A stretch of DNA of 8,213 nt from Hominicoprocola sp037419475 (GTDB taxonomy: Bacteria; Bacillota; Clostridia; Oscillospirales; Oscillospiraceae), in NCBI GenBank assembly GCA_037419475.1, contig JAXYYF010000157.1, positions 1 through 8,213 of the forward strand, read 5' to 3'. Position numbers and translations under genes: made by a program. Position 1 is the stretch's first letter; each line of letters starts with the position of its first letter. Under the pieces are notes generated by a model. The model was not told the DNA's origin, did not search any database, and saw only the letters and a list, made by a program, of their open reading frames with translations. This document shows positions 1 through 6,622 of this stretch, piece after piece.

Positions 1-8
1 ACCCGCTA

Positions 9-25
9 TGTTCGTTTGACGAACA
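9..25. repeat. Operator-like inverted repeat at the start site of the leftward promoter
   Basis: The arms TGTTCG (9-14) and CGAACA (20-25) are perfect reverse complements around the 5-base centre TTTGA. The repeat begins about 7 bases downstream of the leftward -10 box at 32-37, so it covers the expected transcription start, a usual place for a repressor operator. The arm order is the reverse of the Gram-positive LexA box (CGAAC then GTTCG), so I do not call it an SOS box. The binding protein is unknown. Confidence 0.45.
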
Positions 26-31
26 AGTGTT

Positions 32-59
32 ATTATACCAGCGCGTTCCCATTTGTCAA
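32..59 (-). promoter_or_regulatory. Sigma-A-type promoter reading leftward out of the window
   Basis: On the minus strand a perfect -35 TTGACA (plus-strand 54-59) and a perfect -10 TATAAT (32-37) are separated by 16 bases. Transcription would start near position 25 and leave the window at its left edge, so the gene it drives is not visible. The promoter is flanked by two inverted repeats (9-25 and 51-75), the second overlapping the -35 box, which suggests a strong promoter held under repression. Confidence 0.8.
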
Positions 60-75
60 GAACTATTTGACAAAT
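51..75. repeat. Perfect 9-bp inverted repeat overlapping the leftward -35 box
   Basis: ATTTGTCAA (51-59) and TTGACAAAT (67-75) are exact reverse complements around a 7-base centre. The left arm contains the whole -35 hexamer of the leftward promoter, so a protein bound here would compete with RNA polymerase. No T-run follows on either strand, which argues against a terminator. The 25-bp dyad fits a dimeric repressor, for example of the TetR or MarR class, but no family can be assigned from the sequence. Confidence 0.55.
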
Positions 76-79
76 TTCC

Positions 80-124
80 AAAAATTTTCGCCCGCAGCGT
101 ACAGCAGCCGCCGTACCGGTGCGG
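80..124 (-). terminator. Possible weak terminator after the pantothenate kinase gene
   Basis: Just past the minus-strand stop codon, 92-96 (CCGCA) can pair with 120-124 (TGCGG), and the inner GTAC segments at 99-102 and 112-115 can also pair. The T-run (minus strand, 84-80) is separated from the stem by about seven bases. The stem is interrupted, so this is a weak candidate. Transcription may instead run on toward the leftward promoter at 32-59. Confidence 0.22.
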
Positions 125-130
125 ATAGGT

Positions 131-964
131 TCAGATGTTCGCGCACATGCTGTAGAGCGCGGCGCCGATCGCCGTTGCAAAGGTCGCGTTCTCGGGGATA
201 ATATATTCCACGCCGTAGAGCCGCGTGAACAGGTCAAAGGTTTCACGCGCGGGCGGGAGCATTGTGAGCGCACCGGTGAGGATGACCGTGTTCGTGCCGC
301 AGTTCTGACAGGCGAGGACGGACATGGTGCCGATGGCCTGAAGGACGAGATTTACCAGCCCGCGCATCTTGTCGGCGGAGGAGGCGTCCTCGGCCAGCTT
401 GGCAAAGTTTGCCGCTGTCGCCTCGGGTGGGAGCGTACCGACCCGGCCCATGGACATATCGCCGATGGTGAGGTCGATGTTGGCGAGATCGCCGTCCTGA
501 CACAGCTTGCGGATCAGGGCGTACTGGTGCACGCCGGTGATGAGCTCACTGAGTCCTGAGAGCGTGCCGCCGCCGATGCCGCTGCCGATGATGTGGCGGA
601 TCTCCTTTCCCTTTTCTGCCCAGAGAAAAGAGGTGCCGGTGCCCATGCTCACCACGACCGCGTGCTCGCGGCCGGAGAGGGCGAGCCCGCCCACGGCGAC
701 GGAGGGGAATTCCTCGACGCGAACCGTCCGGATGCCGAAGATGTCGCCGTCGACATACGATGCGCCCACGCCTGTGAGCGCGAGATGCCCAACGTCGGCA
801 AGCTTGAGGCCGTGCGTTTTGAGGAAGTTGCCAAGTGCGCCGTAGAGCGACGTGATGGGATCCTCCGCCTTTACGCGCAGCATATCAATGATGCTCCCAT
901 CCTCGCGCAGCCCCACGATCTTTGTGCTGCTGCCGCCAATGTCGATCCCGAGTATTACGCCCAT
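131..964 (-). CDS. coaW: Type II pantothenate kinase (CoaW-like)
   Basis: This gene should phosphorylate pantothenate to 4'-phosphopantothenate, the first step of CoA synthesis, in the cytoplasm. The 277-residue protein has an ASKHA-fold phosphate-binding start, LGIDIGGSSTK (residues 5-15). It also has VRVEEFP (81-87), the second nucleotide loop SMGTGTS (106-112), a GSGIGGGTLSG loop (127-137) typical of type II enzymes, and a TGAL motif (230-233). Length suits bacterial type II kinases (about 265-290). I chose the ATG at 964 because GGAGGA (plus-strand 974-979) lies 9 bases ahead of it. A TTG two codons upstream (970) is only 3 bases from the same site. The gene stands alone, diverging from pncB. 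BadF/BcrA-type ATPases share the fold, but the GSGIGGGTLSG loop favours pantothenate kinase. Function is assigned by family, not shown here. Confidence 0.88.
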   Translation of the reverse strand: MGVILGIDIGGSSTKIVGLREDGSIIDMLRVKAEDPITSLYGALGNFLKTHGLKLADVGHLALTGVGASYVDGDIFGIRTVRVEEFPSVAVGGLALSGREHAVVVSMGTGTSFLWAEKGKEIRHIIGSGIGGGTLSGLSELITGVHQYALIRKLCQDGDLANIDLTIGDMSMGRVGTLPPEATAANFAKLAEDASSADKMRGLVNLVLQAIGTMSVLACQNCGTNTVILTGALTMLPPARETFDLFTRLYGVEYIIPENATFATAIGAALYSMCANI

Positions 965-973
965 AGTCAAGCT

Positions 974-979
974 TCCTCC
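974..979 (-). promoter_or_regulatory. Ribosome binding site that decides the coaW start
   Basis: The minus strand reads GGAGGA here, a strong Shine-Dalgarno site. Spacing is 9 bases to the ATG at 964 but only 3 to the in-frame TTG at 970, so the ATG is the better start. Confidence 0.75.
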
Positions 980-999
980 AATGAAGTAAATTCATGCAT

Positions 1000-1028
1000 A
1001 TCATAGGAGACTTGCAGGGCAAAGTCAA
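1000..1028 (-). promoter_or_regulatory. Promoter of coaW
   Basis: On the minus strand, -35 TTGACT (plus-strand 1023-1028) and -10 TATGAT (1000-1005) are separated by exactly 17 bases. The predicted start near 993 gives a leader of about 30 bases containing the GGAGGA site. Its -35 box is only 9 bases from the -35 of the opposing pncB promoter. Confidence 0.75.
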
Positions 1029-1043
1029 GCAAAAGCCTTGCTT
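1027..1043. repeat. Inverted repeat between the coaW and pncB -35 boxes
   Basis: AAGCAA (1027-1032) and TTGCTT (1038-1043) are exact reverse complements around AAGCC. The right arm is the pncB -35 hexamer, and the left arm overlaps the last two bases of the coaW -35. A regulator bound here could affect both promoters. With 6-bp arms, chance occurrence is possible. Confidence 0.35.
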
Positions 1044-1066
1044 TATAGGAAAAAACAGACTATAAT
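1038..1066 (+). promoter_or_regulatory. Promoter of the pncB-cls-mogA unit
   Basis: The -35 TTGCTT (1038-1043) and a perfect -10 TATAAT (1061-1066) have the optimal 17-base spacing. The start would be near 1073, giving an untranslated leader of about 50 bases before the pncB ATG at 1125. I see no riboswitch-like structure in that leader. Confidence 0.78.
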
Positions 1067-1124
1067 AAGGAAATCATAAGGCCGTGGCAGGATATGCTGC
1101 GGCCAATATTATAGAGGTGCTCGT

Positions 1125-2588
1125 ATGAGAACGGATGAAAAACTGAACATGACCATGCTCTGTGATTTTTATGAGCTGACCATGGGCAACGGCTATTTCC
1201 AGACCGGCTTCAAAGACCGCATCACCTATTTTGACGTATATTTCCGTTCGGTACCCGACGGCGGCGGCTATGCCATCGCGGCGGGGCTTGAGCAGCTGAT
1301 CGAATACATTGAGAACCTGCACTTTGACGAGCAGGATATTGCCTATCTGCGCGGCAAGGGCATTTTTTGTGAGGAGTTTCTGGAGTATCTGCGCACCTTC
1401 CGCTTCACCGGCGATATCTACGCCGTGCCGGAAGGCACGCCGGTGTTCCCCAAGGAGCCGATGGTCGTTGTGCGCGCCCCTGCCATTGAGGCGCAGCTGG
1501 TGGAGACCTTTGCGCTGCTGACCGTCAACCACCAGAGCCTGATCGCCACCAAGGCCAACCGTATCGCCCGCGCGGCCAAGGGCCGCGGCGTGATGGAGTT
1601 TGGCTCCCGCCGCGCGCAGGGCACGGCGGCGGCAATTACCGGTGCCCGCGCAGCCTACATCGGCGGCTGCATCGGAACGGCCTGCACCGTCACGGACGAG
1701 GTGTACGGTGTGCCGGCAATGGGAACGATGGCACACGCGTGGGTGCAGATGTTTGACACGGAGTACGAAGCCTTCAAGACCTATTGTGAGCTTTATCCCG
1801 AAAACGCCATCATGCTGGTGGATACCTACGATACGCTCCATTCCGGTATTCCCAACGCCATTCGCGCGTTCAATGAAGTGCTGCGGCCCAAGGGTATAAC
1901 CAAGTGTGGCATCCGTCTCGACAGCGGCGACATCGCCTACCTCTCCCGCAAGGCGCGCAAAATGCTTGACGATGCGGGCTGGGAGACGGCGACCATCACC
2001 GTTTCCAACTCGCTTGACGAGTATATCATCCGCGATATGTGGATGCAGGATGCGAAGATCGACGCGTTCGGCGTGGGCGAGCGGCTCATCACCGCGCGCA
2101 GCGAGCCGGTATTCGGCTGCGTTTATAAGCTTGTGGCTGTGGAGGATGAAAAGGGCAGCGTTATCCCCAAAATTAAGATCAGTGAAAATGTCGGCAAGAT
2201 CACCACGCCGCACTTTAAGAAGCTCTACCGCTTCTACGGCCGCGACACGGGCAAAGCCATCGCGGACTATATCTGCGTCTATGACGAGACGGTGGATGAC
2301 AGCGATAAGATCATGATTTTCGATCCCGAAGCGACGTGGAAGCGCAAGGAGGTCTACCATTTCCATGCGCGTGAGCTGCTCATGCCGATCTTCAAAAACG
2401 GAGAGCTCGTCTATCACCAGCCCTCGCTCGAAGAGGTGCGCCGCTACTGTGCGGAGCAGGTCGATACGCTATGGGATGAGGTCAAGCGCTTTGATAACCC
2501 GCATAAGTATAATGTTGATCTCAGCCAGAAGCTCTACGACATTAAGCAGGAGCTGCTGAATCAGAACAGCGTCGGCGTGGCGGAATAA
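1125..2588 (+). CDS. pncB: Nicotinate phosphoribosyltransferase
   Basis: The enzyme condenses nicotinate with phosphoribosyl pyrophosphate, helped by ATP hydrolysis, to give nicotinate mononucleotide: the entry step of NAD salvage (Preiss-Handler pathway) in the cytoplasm. The 487-residue product matches the usual length of the bacterial enzyme. It has the N-terminal LCDFYELTMGNGYF segment (12-25), EFGSRRAQG (158-166) in the phosphoribosyl-binding region, GTMAHAW (200-206) with H204 at the place of the phosphorylated histidine of the family, LVDTYDTL (231-238) and GIRLDSGD (262-269). The ATG at 1125 follows a GAGGTG site by about 5 bases. It is the first gene of a unit with cls, which starts 27 bases after the pncB stop. 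It diverges from coaW, so NAD and CoA precursor genes share one promoter region. Confidence 0.96.
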   Translation: MRTDEKLNMTMLCDFYELTMGNGYFQTGFKDRITYFDVYFRSVPDGGGYAIAAGLEQLIEYIENLHFDEQDIAYLRGKGIFCEEFLEYLRTFRFTGDIYAVPEGTPVFPKEPMVVVRAPAIEAQLVETFALLTVNHQSLIATKANRIARAAKGRGVMEFGSRRAQGTAAAITGARAAYIGGCIGTACTVTDEVYGVPAMGTMAHAWVQMFDTEYEAFKTYCELYPENAIMLVDTYDTLHSGIPNAIRAFNEVLRPKGITKCGIRLDSGDIAYLSRKARKMLDDAGWETATITVSNSLDEYIIRDMWMQDAKIDAFGVGERLITARSEPVFGCVYKLVAVEDEKGSVIPKIKISENVGKITTPHFKKLYRFYGRDTGKAIADYICVYDETVDDSDKIMIFDPEATWKRKEVYHFHARELLMPIFKNGELVYHQPSLEEVRRYCAEQVDTLWDEVKRFDNPHKYNVDLSQKLYDIKQELLNQNSVGVAE

Positions 2589-2615
2589 ACAGAGGGCGGA
2601 AGGAGAAGTGCGGCC

Positions 2616-4169
2616 ATGAAAAGCAGAGGCATGCAGCAAAGGGGAGAGCGCCGCATTGCAGCGGCTCTGCGGATTTTGCTGGTCGCGGTGCTGCTGCTCG
2701 TTCAGGTGGCCTTTGTGGTGCTGCTTGCCCGCTATCTCAAGGTGCACATGGCGGCCGTTTACGGCGCGCTGGAGCTGCTTGCTCTGGCGGCGGCACTGTA
2801 CGTTTTCAACCGGCCGGGCGACCTTTCCTACCGCGTGGCGTGGATCATCCCGATCCTGTTCGTACCGGTGGTGGGGCTGATTTTGTATCTGCTCTGGGGC
2901 GGCGATACACAGCGCAAGCGTGTGCAGCAGCGCACGCCGGCACCGCCCGACGAGCCGGAGAGCGTGCGGCGGCGCAGTGCAGCGTGTGAAGAGAAGCTGC
3001 GCCGGACGCTGCCGGGCTGGTCGCGCATGGCGGCCTATCTCTCACGGTGGGGGTTTCTGCTCTGCCGGGACACGCGGGCAGTTTACTTCTCTGAGGGAAA
3101 GACGCTGCTGGAGGATATCCTTACGCGCATGGCCCATGCCGAGCGGTTTATCTTTCTCGAATACTTTATCCTTGCCGATGGGGAGGTCTGGAACAGGATG
3201 CGCGACATCCTCTGTGAGCGTGCGGAGCGGGGCGTGGAGGTCAAGATCATATTTGACGACTTCGGCAGCATCAAGCGCTTTTCCGGGGAAAATCTGGAGG
3301 TTTTGCGCGGCAGCGGCGCGGAAGTCATCGTGTTTAACCCTGTGCATGAATATGTCAACCGGCTCTACTTCAACTACCGCGACCATCGTAAGATCGCGGT
3401 GATCGACGGCGACACGGCCTACACCGGCGGCGTGAACATCGGTGACGAGTACGCCAATCTCATCGACCGCTTCGGCTACTGGAAGGACAGCGGCGTGAGG
3501 CTCGAGGGCGAGGGCGCATGGGGGCTGACGGACGGCTTTCTTCAGATGTGGGACTTTCTCGGCGGCAGAGTGCACGAGGAGCGGGACTATTACCGCCCGC
3601 ATCCCATGCCGTACGCAGAGGGCTTCTGCCAGCCGTTTCTGGATGGGCCGCAGAACAATCCCGACAATCCCGCGGAGGATGTATTCCTTCAGATGATTTC
3701 CAACGCGCGGCGGTTCTTGTATATCACTACGCCCTATTTCATACCGGACGAGAATATTCTGCGGGCTCTGTGCATCGCCGGAGACGGCGGGGTGGACGTG
3801 CGGCTGATGCTGCCCGGCACACCGGATCACTGGTATGCGGATCTGGTGGCGGAGTCACACTTTGGTGAGCTGCTTTCACACGGCGTAAAGGTATACCGCT
3901 ATACACCCGGATTCCTGCACGCCAAGAGCGTGATGGTGGATCGTGAGGCGGCGTTCATCGGCTCGGTCAACATGGATTACCGCAGCTTTGAGCTGCACTA
4001 TGAGTGCGGTGTGATGCTCTACGGCGCGCCGGCGGTCGAGGAGTTGCTGGAGGATATGGACAGTATCCTGACGCAGAGCCATGCCCTGACGATGGAGGAA
4101 TGGAATCACAGAGGCGTTTTGCGCCGGATGTTTGCGCCGCTTCTGCGGGTATTTTCCATTTGGATGTAA
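2616..4169 (+). CDS. cls: Cardiolipin synthase (phospholipase D family)
   Basis: This membrane enzyme makes cardiolipin, usually from two phosphatidylglycerol molecules. The 517-residue protein begins with three hydrophobic segments (about 18-37, 45-64 and 73-93), followed by a charged linker (about 97-130). Two phospholipase D domains follow, each with a complete HKD motif: HRKIAVID (H257, K259, D264) followed by GGVNIGDEY, and HAKSVMVD (H435, K437, D442) followed by GSVNMDYRS. Both active-site halves are intact. Length is close to the family norm of about 480-520. AAGGAG (2600-2605) sits 10 bases before the chosen ATG. The ATG at 2631 would leave a shorter N-terminus but lacks as good a site. 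It probably shares a transcript with pncB and mogA, since the mogA ribosome binding site overlaps its stop codon. Confidence 0.95.
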   Translation: MKSRGMQQRGERRIAAALRILLVAVLLLVQVAFVVLLARYLKVHMAAVYGALELLALAAALYVFNRPGDLSYRVAWIIPILFVPVVGLILYLLWGGDTQRKRVQQRTPAPPDEPESVRRRSAACEEKLRRTLPGWSRMAAYLSRWGFLLCRDTRAVYFSEGKTLLEDILTRMAHAERFIFLEYFILADGEVWNRMRDILCERAERGVEVKIIFDDFGSIKRFSGENLEVLRGSGAEVIVFNPVHEYVNRLYFNYRDHRKIAVIDGDTAYTGGVNIGDEYANLIDRFGYWKDSGVRLEGEGAWGLTDGFLQMWDFLGGRVHEERDYYRPHPMPYAEGFCQPFLDGPQNNPDNPAEDVFLQMISNARRFLYITTPYFIPDENILRALCIAGDGGVDVRLMLPGTPDHWYADLVAESHFGELLSHGVKVYRYTPGFLHAKSVMVDREAAFIGSVNMDYRSFELHYECGVMLYGAPAVEELLEDMDSILTQSHALTMEEWNHRGVLRRMFAPLLRVFSIWM

Positions 4170-4179
4170 GGAGAAGAAC

Positions 4180-4662
4180 ATGGAACAGTATAAGGCGGCG
4201 GTCATTACCGTCAGCGATGGATGCAGTACCGGACAGCGCGTTGACACCAGCGGCCCGGCTGTGTGCGAAATGCTGCGAGACGCAGATTATGAGGTCATTT
4301 ATACAGTGGTCGTGCCGGATGAGCGGGAGATGATCGCCTCGACGCTGTGCCAGTGCGCAGACGGACTCAAGTGTGACCTTGTCATCACCACCGGCGGCAC
4401 AGGGCTTTCTCCGCGCGACGTGACGCCGGAGGCGACGCGCGATGTTCTGGTGCGGGAGATCCCGGCCATCCCGCAGGCGATGCTCTTCGGGAGCCTGAAG
4501 ATCACACCGCGCGCCATGCTCTCCCGCGCGGCGGCGGGGACGCGAGGGAATACGCTGATCGTCAATCTGCCGGGCTCGGAAAAGGCGGCGCGGGAGAATC
4601 TGGGCGCTGTGATTGATACGCTTTCGCATGGGCTGAAGATGCTCCACGGCGGCGGACATTGA
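4180..4662 (+). CDS. mogA: Molybdopterin adenylyltransferase, MogA/MoaB family
   Basis: The protein is expected to activate molybdopterin by adenylylation with ATP before molybdate insertion. The 160-residue product is a single MoCF-type domain: an AAVITVSDGCSTG start (6-18), TTGGTGLSPRDVTPEAT (70-86), which is the molybdopterin-binding loop, and SRAAAGTRGNTLIVNLPGS (125-143). Length fits stand-alone Mog or MoaB proteins (about 160-195). The ATG at 4180 is set by AAGGAG (4168-4173) six bases upstream. An in-frame ATG at 4132 would add 16 residues overlapping cls and lacks support. MogA and MoaB cannot be told apart reliably by eye, so the symbol is tentative. It is the last gene of the pncB-cls unit and is separated from the other molybdenum cofactor genes by the convergent iclR-family gene. 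Confidence 0.88.
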   Translation: MEQYKAAVITVSDGCSTGQRVDTSGPAVCEMLRDADYEVIYTVVVPDEREMIASTLCQCADGLKCDLVITTGGTGLSPRDVTPEATRDVLVREIPAIPQAMLFGSLKITPRAMLSRAAAGTRGNTLIVNLPGSEKAARENLGAVIDTLSHGLKMLHGGGH

Positions 4663-4672
4663 AAGAAAAGAC

Positions 4673-4705
4673 AAAGAGACCTGCCGTTCAGGCAGGCCTC
4701 TTTTT
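4673..4705. terminator. Rho-independent terminator shared by mogA and the IclR gene
   Basis: CCTGCC (4680-4685) pairs with GGCAGG (4691-4696) around a GTTCA loop. The stem is extended by AAAGAG (4673-4678) with CTCTTT (4698-4703) across one A-C mismatch. Rightward it ends in TTTTT (4701-4705). Leftward the stem is followed by a T-rich tract (complement of 4662-4675, interrupted by C and G), so it may also end transcription from the convergent gene, whose stop codon is at 4707-4709. Confidence 0.88.
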
Positions 4706-4706
4706 G

Positions 4707-5492
4707 TCAGCGTGCCGGACGATCCGGCGCTTCCTGATATCCGAGCGCGGTGGAGATCATGCGTCCGGTGGCGGTCACGGCCTCGATCGCATGGCGAAAT
4801 TCCTCGCTGCGGACGGAACGGAACATGCCGATCACGCCGACGGTGTACTGCAATGTGCCGCCGCGGTCGTAGACCGGAGCGGAAACGGAGCGCAGACCGA
4901 TCTTGTACTCGCCGTCCTCCACCGCATAGCCGTCCGTGCGGATGCGCGGAAGCGCGGCAAGCAGGGCTTTGGCGTCTGCAATCGTGTGCGGCGTGAAGGA
5001 TGTGAGTGCAGAATGGGTGAGCAGGCTCGATGCTTCACCCGATGCCATGTGCGCGAGAAAGACCTTACCCTGTGAGGTGCAGTGGAGCGGCAGAGGGGAG
5101 CCGAGGTTGGAGACAATGCGCAGATTTCCGCGGCCCTCGACCTGATCGAGCGTGACGACATGGCCGCTCTCGCGAATCGAGAGCATGGCAGAGGCATTGA
5201 CCTCGGCGGCCAGATGCTCCATATAGGGCCGTGCGATCGCCGCAATGTCCCAGAAGCTGCTCACGCGGCAACCGTACTCGAACAGGCGCAGGCCGAGCGT
5301 ATACCGTCCATCCTCCCGCTGCGCGACAACATCGTAGCTGCGCATGGTCGTCAGGAGACCGAAAACCGTGCTTTTCGGCAGGCCGGACTGCGCGCTGATG
5401 GCGGTGAGCGTCATTGGCTCGCCGGCGGAATCGAGAAGCTGCAAAAGCTCCATTGCTTTGGCGACGGAAAGGATAATGTTGCCGTCCGGCAT
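4707..5492 (-). CDS. IclR-family transcriptional regulator
   Basis: This is a DNA-binding, ligand-sensing regulator of 261 residues, the usual IclR length. The N-terminal winged helix-turn-helix spans about 8-70, with the helix-turn-helix LTAISAQSGLPKSTVFGLL at 29-47 and the wing REDGRYTLGLRL (59-70). The C-terminal effector domain (about 80-255) shows the family segments LGSPLPLHCTSQGKVFLA (130-147) and DGEYKIGLRSVSAPVYD (193-209). The ATG at 5492 is preceded by AAGGGGGG with a 6-base gap. An in-frame ATG at 5567 would lie inside the -35 box, so I reject it. The gene converges on mogA and diverges from moaA with its own promoter. IclR proteins often control the divergent neighbour, so control of the molybdenum cofactor operon is a reasonable guess. 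The ligand cannot be deduced. Confidence 0.94.
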   Translation of the reverse strand: MPDGNIILSVAKAMELLQLLDSAGEPMTLTAISAQSGLPKSTVFGLLTTMRSYDVVAQREDGRYTLGLRLFEYGCRVSSFWDIAAIARPYMEHLAAEVNASAMLSIRESGHVVTLDQVEGRGNLRIVSNLGSPLPLHCTSQGKVFLAHMASGEASSLLTHSALTSFTPHTIADAKALLAALPRIRTDGYAVEDGEYKIGLRSVSAPVYDRGGTLQYTVGVIGMFRSVRSEEFRHAIEAVTATGRMISTALGYQEAPDRPAR

Positions 5493-5537
5493 GAAAAGCC
5501 CCCCTTGTGTGTCTGTCTGTTCTGACCTATTGAAGTT

Positions 5538-5567
5538 ATTGTACCGGAAAAGAGGAGAACATGTCAA
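5538..5567 (-). promoter_or_regulatory. Promoter of the IclR-family gene
   Basis: On the minus strand a perfect -35 TTGACA (plus-strand 5562-5567) and -10 TACAAT (5538-5543) are spaced by 18 bases. Transcription would start near 5531, leaving a leader of about 40 bases that carries the purine-rich AAGGGGGG site. Confidence 0.75.
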
Positions 5568-5572
5568 GATTG

Positions 5573-5610
5573 CGATAATATAAAATTACTTTCCGATAAT
5601 ACCGAACGGT
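5573..5610. repeat. Candidate operator elements between the iclR and moaA promoters
   Basis: CGATAATA occurs twice in direct orientation at 5573-5580 and 5594-5601, offset by 21 bases (about two helical turns). It is followed by the short dyad ACCG-AA-CGGT (5601-5610). All lie between the two divergent -35 boxes (5562-5567 and 5615-5620), where a regulator could act on both genes. The elements are short and the link to the IclR protein is inference. Confidence 0.35.
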
Positions 5611-5614
5611 TGAT

Positions 5615-5643
5615 TTGAAAGCGGGAAACGAATCTGGTACAAT
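5615..5643 (+). promoter_or_regulatory. Promoter of the moaA operon
   Basis: The -35 TTGAAA (5615-5620) and -10 TACAAT (5638-5643) have 17-base spacing. The start would be near 5650, leaving a leader of only about 28 bases. That is too short for a molybdenum cofactor riboswitch, so any control is likely at transcription start. Confidence 0.75.
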
Positions 5644-5677
5644 ATCCATATCTTTATAAGGATCACGGCGGTGCATT

Positions 5678-6619
5678 ATGCTGGATAGCTGCGCAAGAGA
5701 AATTACATATCTGCGCATCAGTGTAACAGACCGATGCAACTATCGCTGCAGGTACTGTATGCCGGCAGAGGGTGTGGAAAAGTACGCGCACAGCGAGGTC
5801 TGCTCGCTTGAGGAGCTGCGCGACATGGCGGCCGCCGCGGTACGATGCGGCGTGAGGAAGATCCGCGTGACCGGCGGCGAGCCGCTGGTGCGCCGGGGAA
5901 TTGTTGACTTCTGCCGGATGCTCAGAGAGCTTGACGGCGTGGAGGAACTATGCCTGACGACGAATGGCAGTCTGCTTCCCGAACTGGCTGCACCGCTCAA
6001 AGCGGCTGGCGTGGATCGCCTGAATATCAGCCTTGACACGCTTCGCCCCGAGCGCTTCCGTGCGATCACGCGGTTGGGGACGCTTGCGGACGTTCTGCGC
6101 GGCATCGAGGCGGCACAGGCGGCGGGCTTTGCGCGTTTGAAGCTCAACTGCGTGCTGCTCGGCGGCGTGAATGAGGATGAACTTGCTGATTTTGTGGAGC
6201 TGACAAGGCAAAGACCTTGGCAGATTCGATTCATTGAGCGGATGCCGATGGGCGTCGGCGCGGACTATGGCAGCCGTCTTTCTGCGCAAATGGTGCTGGA
6301 AAAATGTCCGGCGCTGAAAAAAGTCGGGGACGAGGGCGTGGCTTCGCTATACCGCCTGCCGGACGGCAAAGGAACGGTGGGGCTTATCACGCCGCTGAGC
6401 CATGAGTTCTGCGGTGCGTGCAGCCGCATCCGCATCACGGCGGATGGACGGCTCAAGCCGTGCCTTCATTCGGACGCAGAGATCGCGCTGCGCGGCCTTT
6501 CCGGTGCGGAGCTGGAGCAGGCCATCCGCCGGGGCATTTTGGCCAAGCCGGCGCGGCACCATCTTAACGCCGAGGGCGTGACGGAGACGCATCGCGCGAT
6601 GAACGAGATCGGAGGATGA
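5678..6619 (+). CDS. moaA: GTP 3',8-cyclase MoaA (radical SAM)
   Basis: MoaA converts GTP to 3',8-cyclo-GTP, the first step of molybdenum cofactor synthesis. The 313-residue protein has the radical SAM cluster motif CNYRCRYC (C20, C24, C27) after YLRISVTDR, and the SAM-binding GGEP at 66-69. The second iron-sulfur cluster motif is CGAC (C245, C248) plus C262, spaced CxxCx13C, which binds substrate GTP in this family. The C-terminal tail ends in IGG, the conserved double glycine needed for activity in MoaA. All key residues are present, and length is near the usual 320-330. The start fits the family N-terminus, though its ribosome binding site is weak (GGCGGTG at 5667-5673, with AAGGA farther away). 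It is first in the operon, and moaC follows 3 bases after its stop. Confidence 0.97.
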   Translation: MLDSCAREITYLRISVTDRCNYRCRYCMPAEGVEKYAHSEVCSLEELRDMAAAAVRCGVRKIRVTGGEPLVRRGIVDFCRMLRELDGVEELCLTTNGSLLPELAAPLKAAGVDRLNISLDTLRPERFRAITRLGTLADVLRGIEAAQAAGFARLKLNCVLLGGVNEDELADFVELTRQRPWQIRFIERMPMGVGADYGSRLSAQMVLEKCPALKKVGDEGVASLYRLPDGKGTVGLITPLSHEFCGACSRIRITADGRLKPCLHSDAEIALRGLSGAELEQAIRRGILAKPARHHLNAEGVTETHRAMNEIGG

Positions 6620-6622
6620 GCG

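Noticed and set aside
9..25. LexA (SOS) box at the left edge
   Set aside because: The arms are GTTCG then CGAAC, whereas the Gram-positive LexA site has CGAAC then GTTCG with a 4-base centre.
1067..1124. Riboswitch in the pncB leader
   Set aside because: The leader is only about 50 bases and shows no strong stem or terminator-antiterminator pair.
1074..2417. Long open frame (447 codons) on the minus strand opposite pncB
   Set aside because: It is the antisense shadow of a strongly conserved pncB in GC-rich DNA. Its translation shows no family motif and its start would lie deep in pncB.
3042..3830. Minus-strand open frame of 262 codons opposite cls
   Set aside because: cls has both HKD motifs intact in the plus frame. 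The antisense translation is rich in His and Arg with no recognisable domain.
5505..5520. GTGT/GTCT simple repeat in the IclR leader
   Set aside because: Too few units to be a phase-variable tract; it looks like ordinary low-complexity leader sequence.
5644..5677. Molybdenum cofactor riboswitch before moaA
   Set aside because: Only about 28 bases lie between the predicted start and the ATG, far too short for that RNA.
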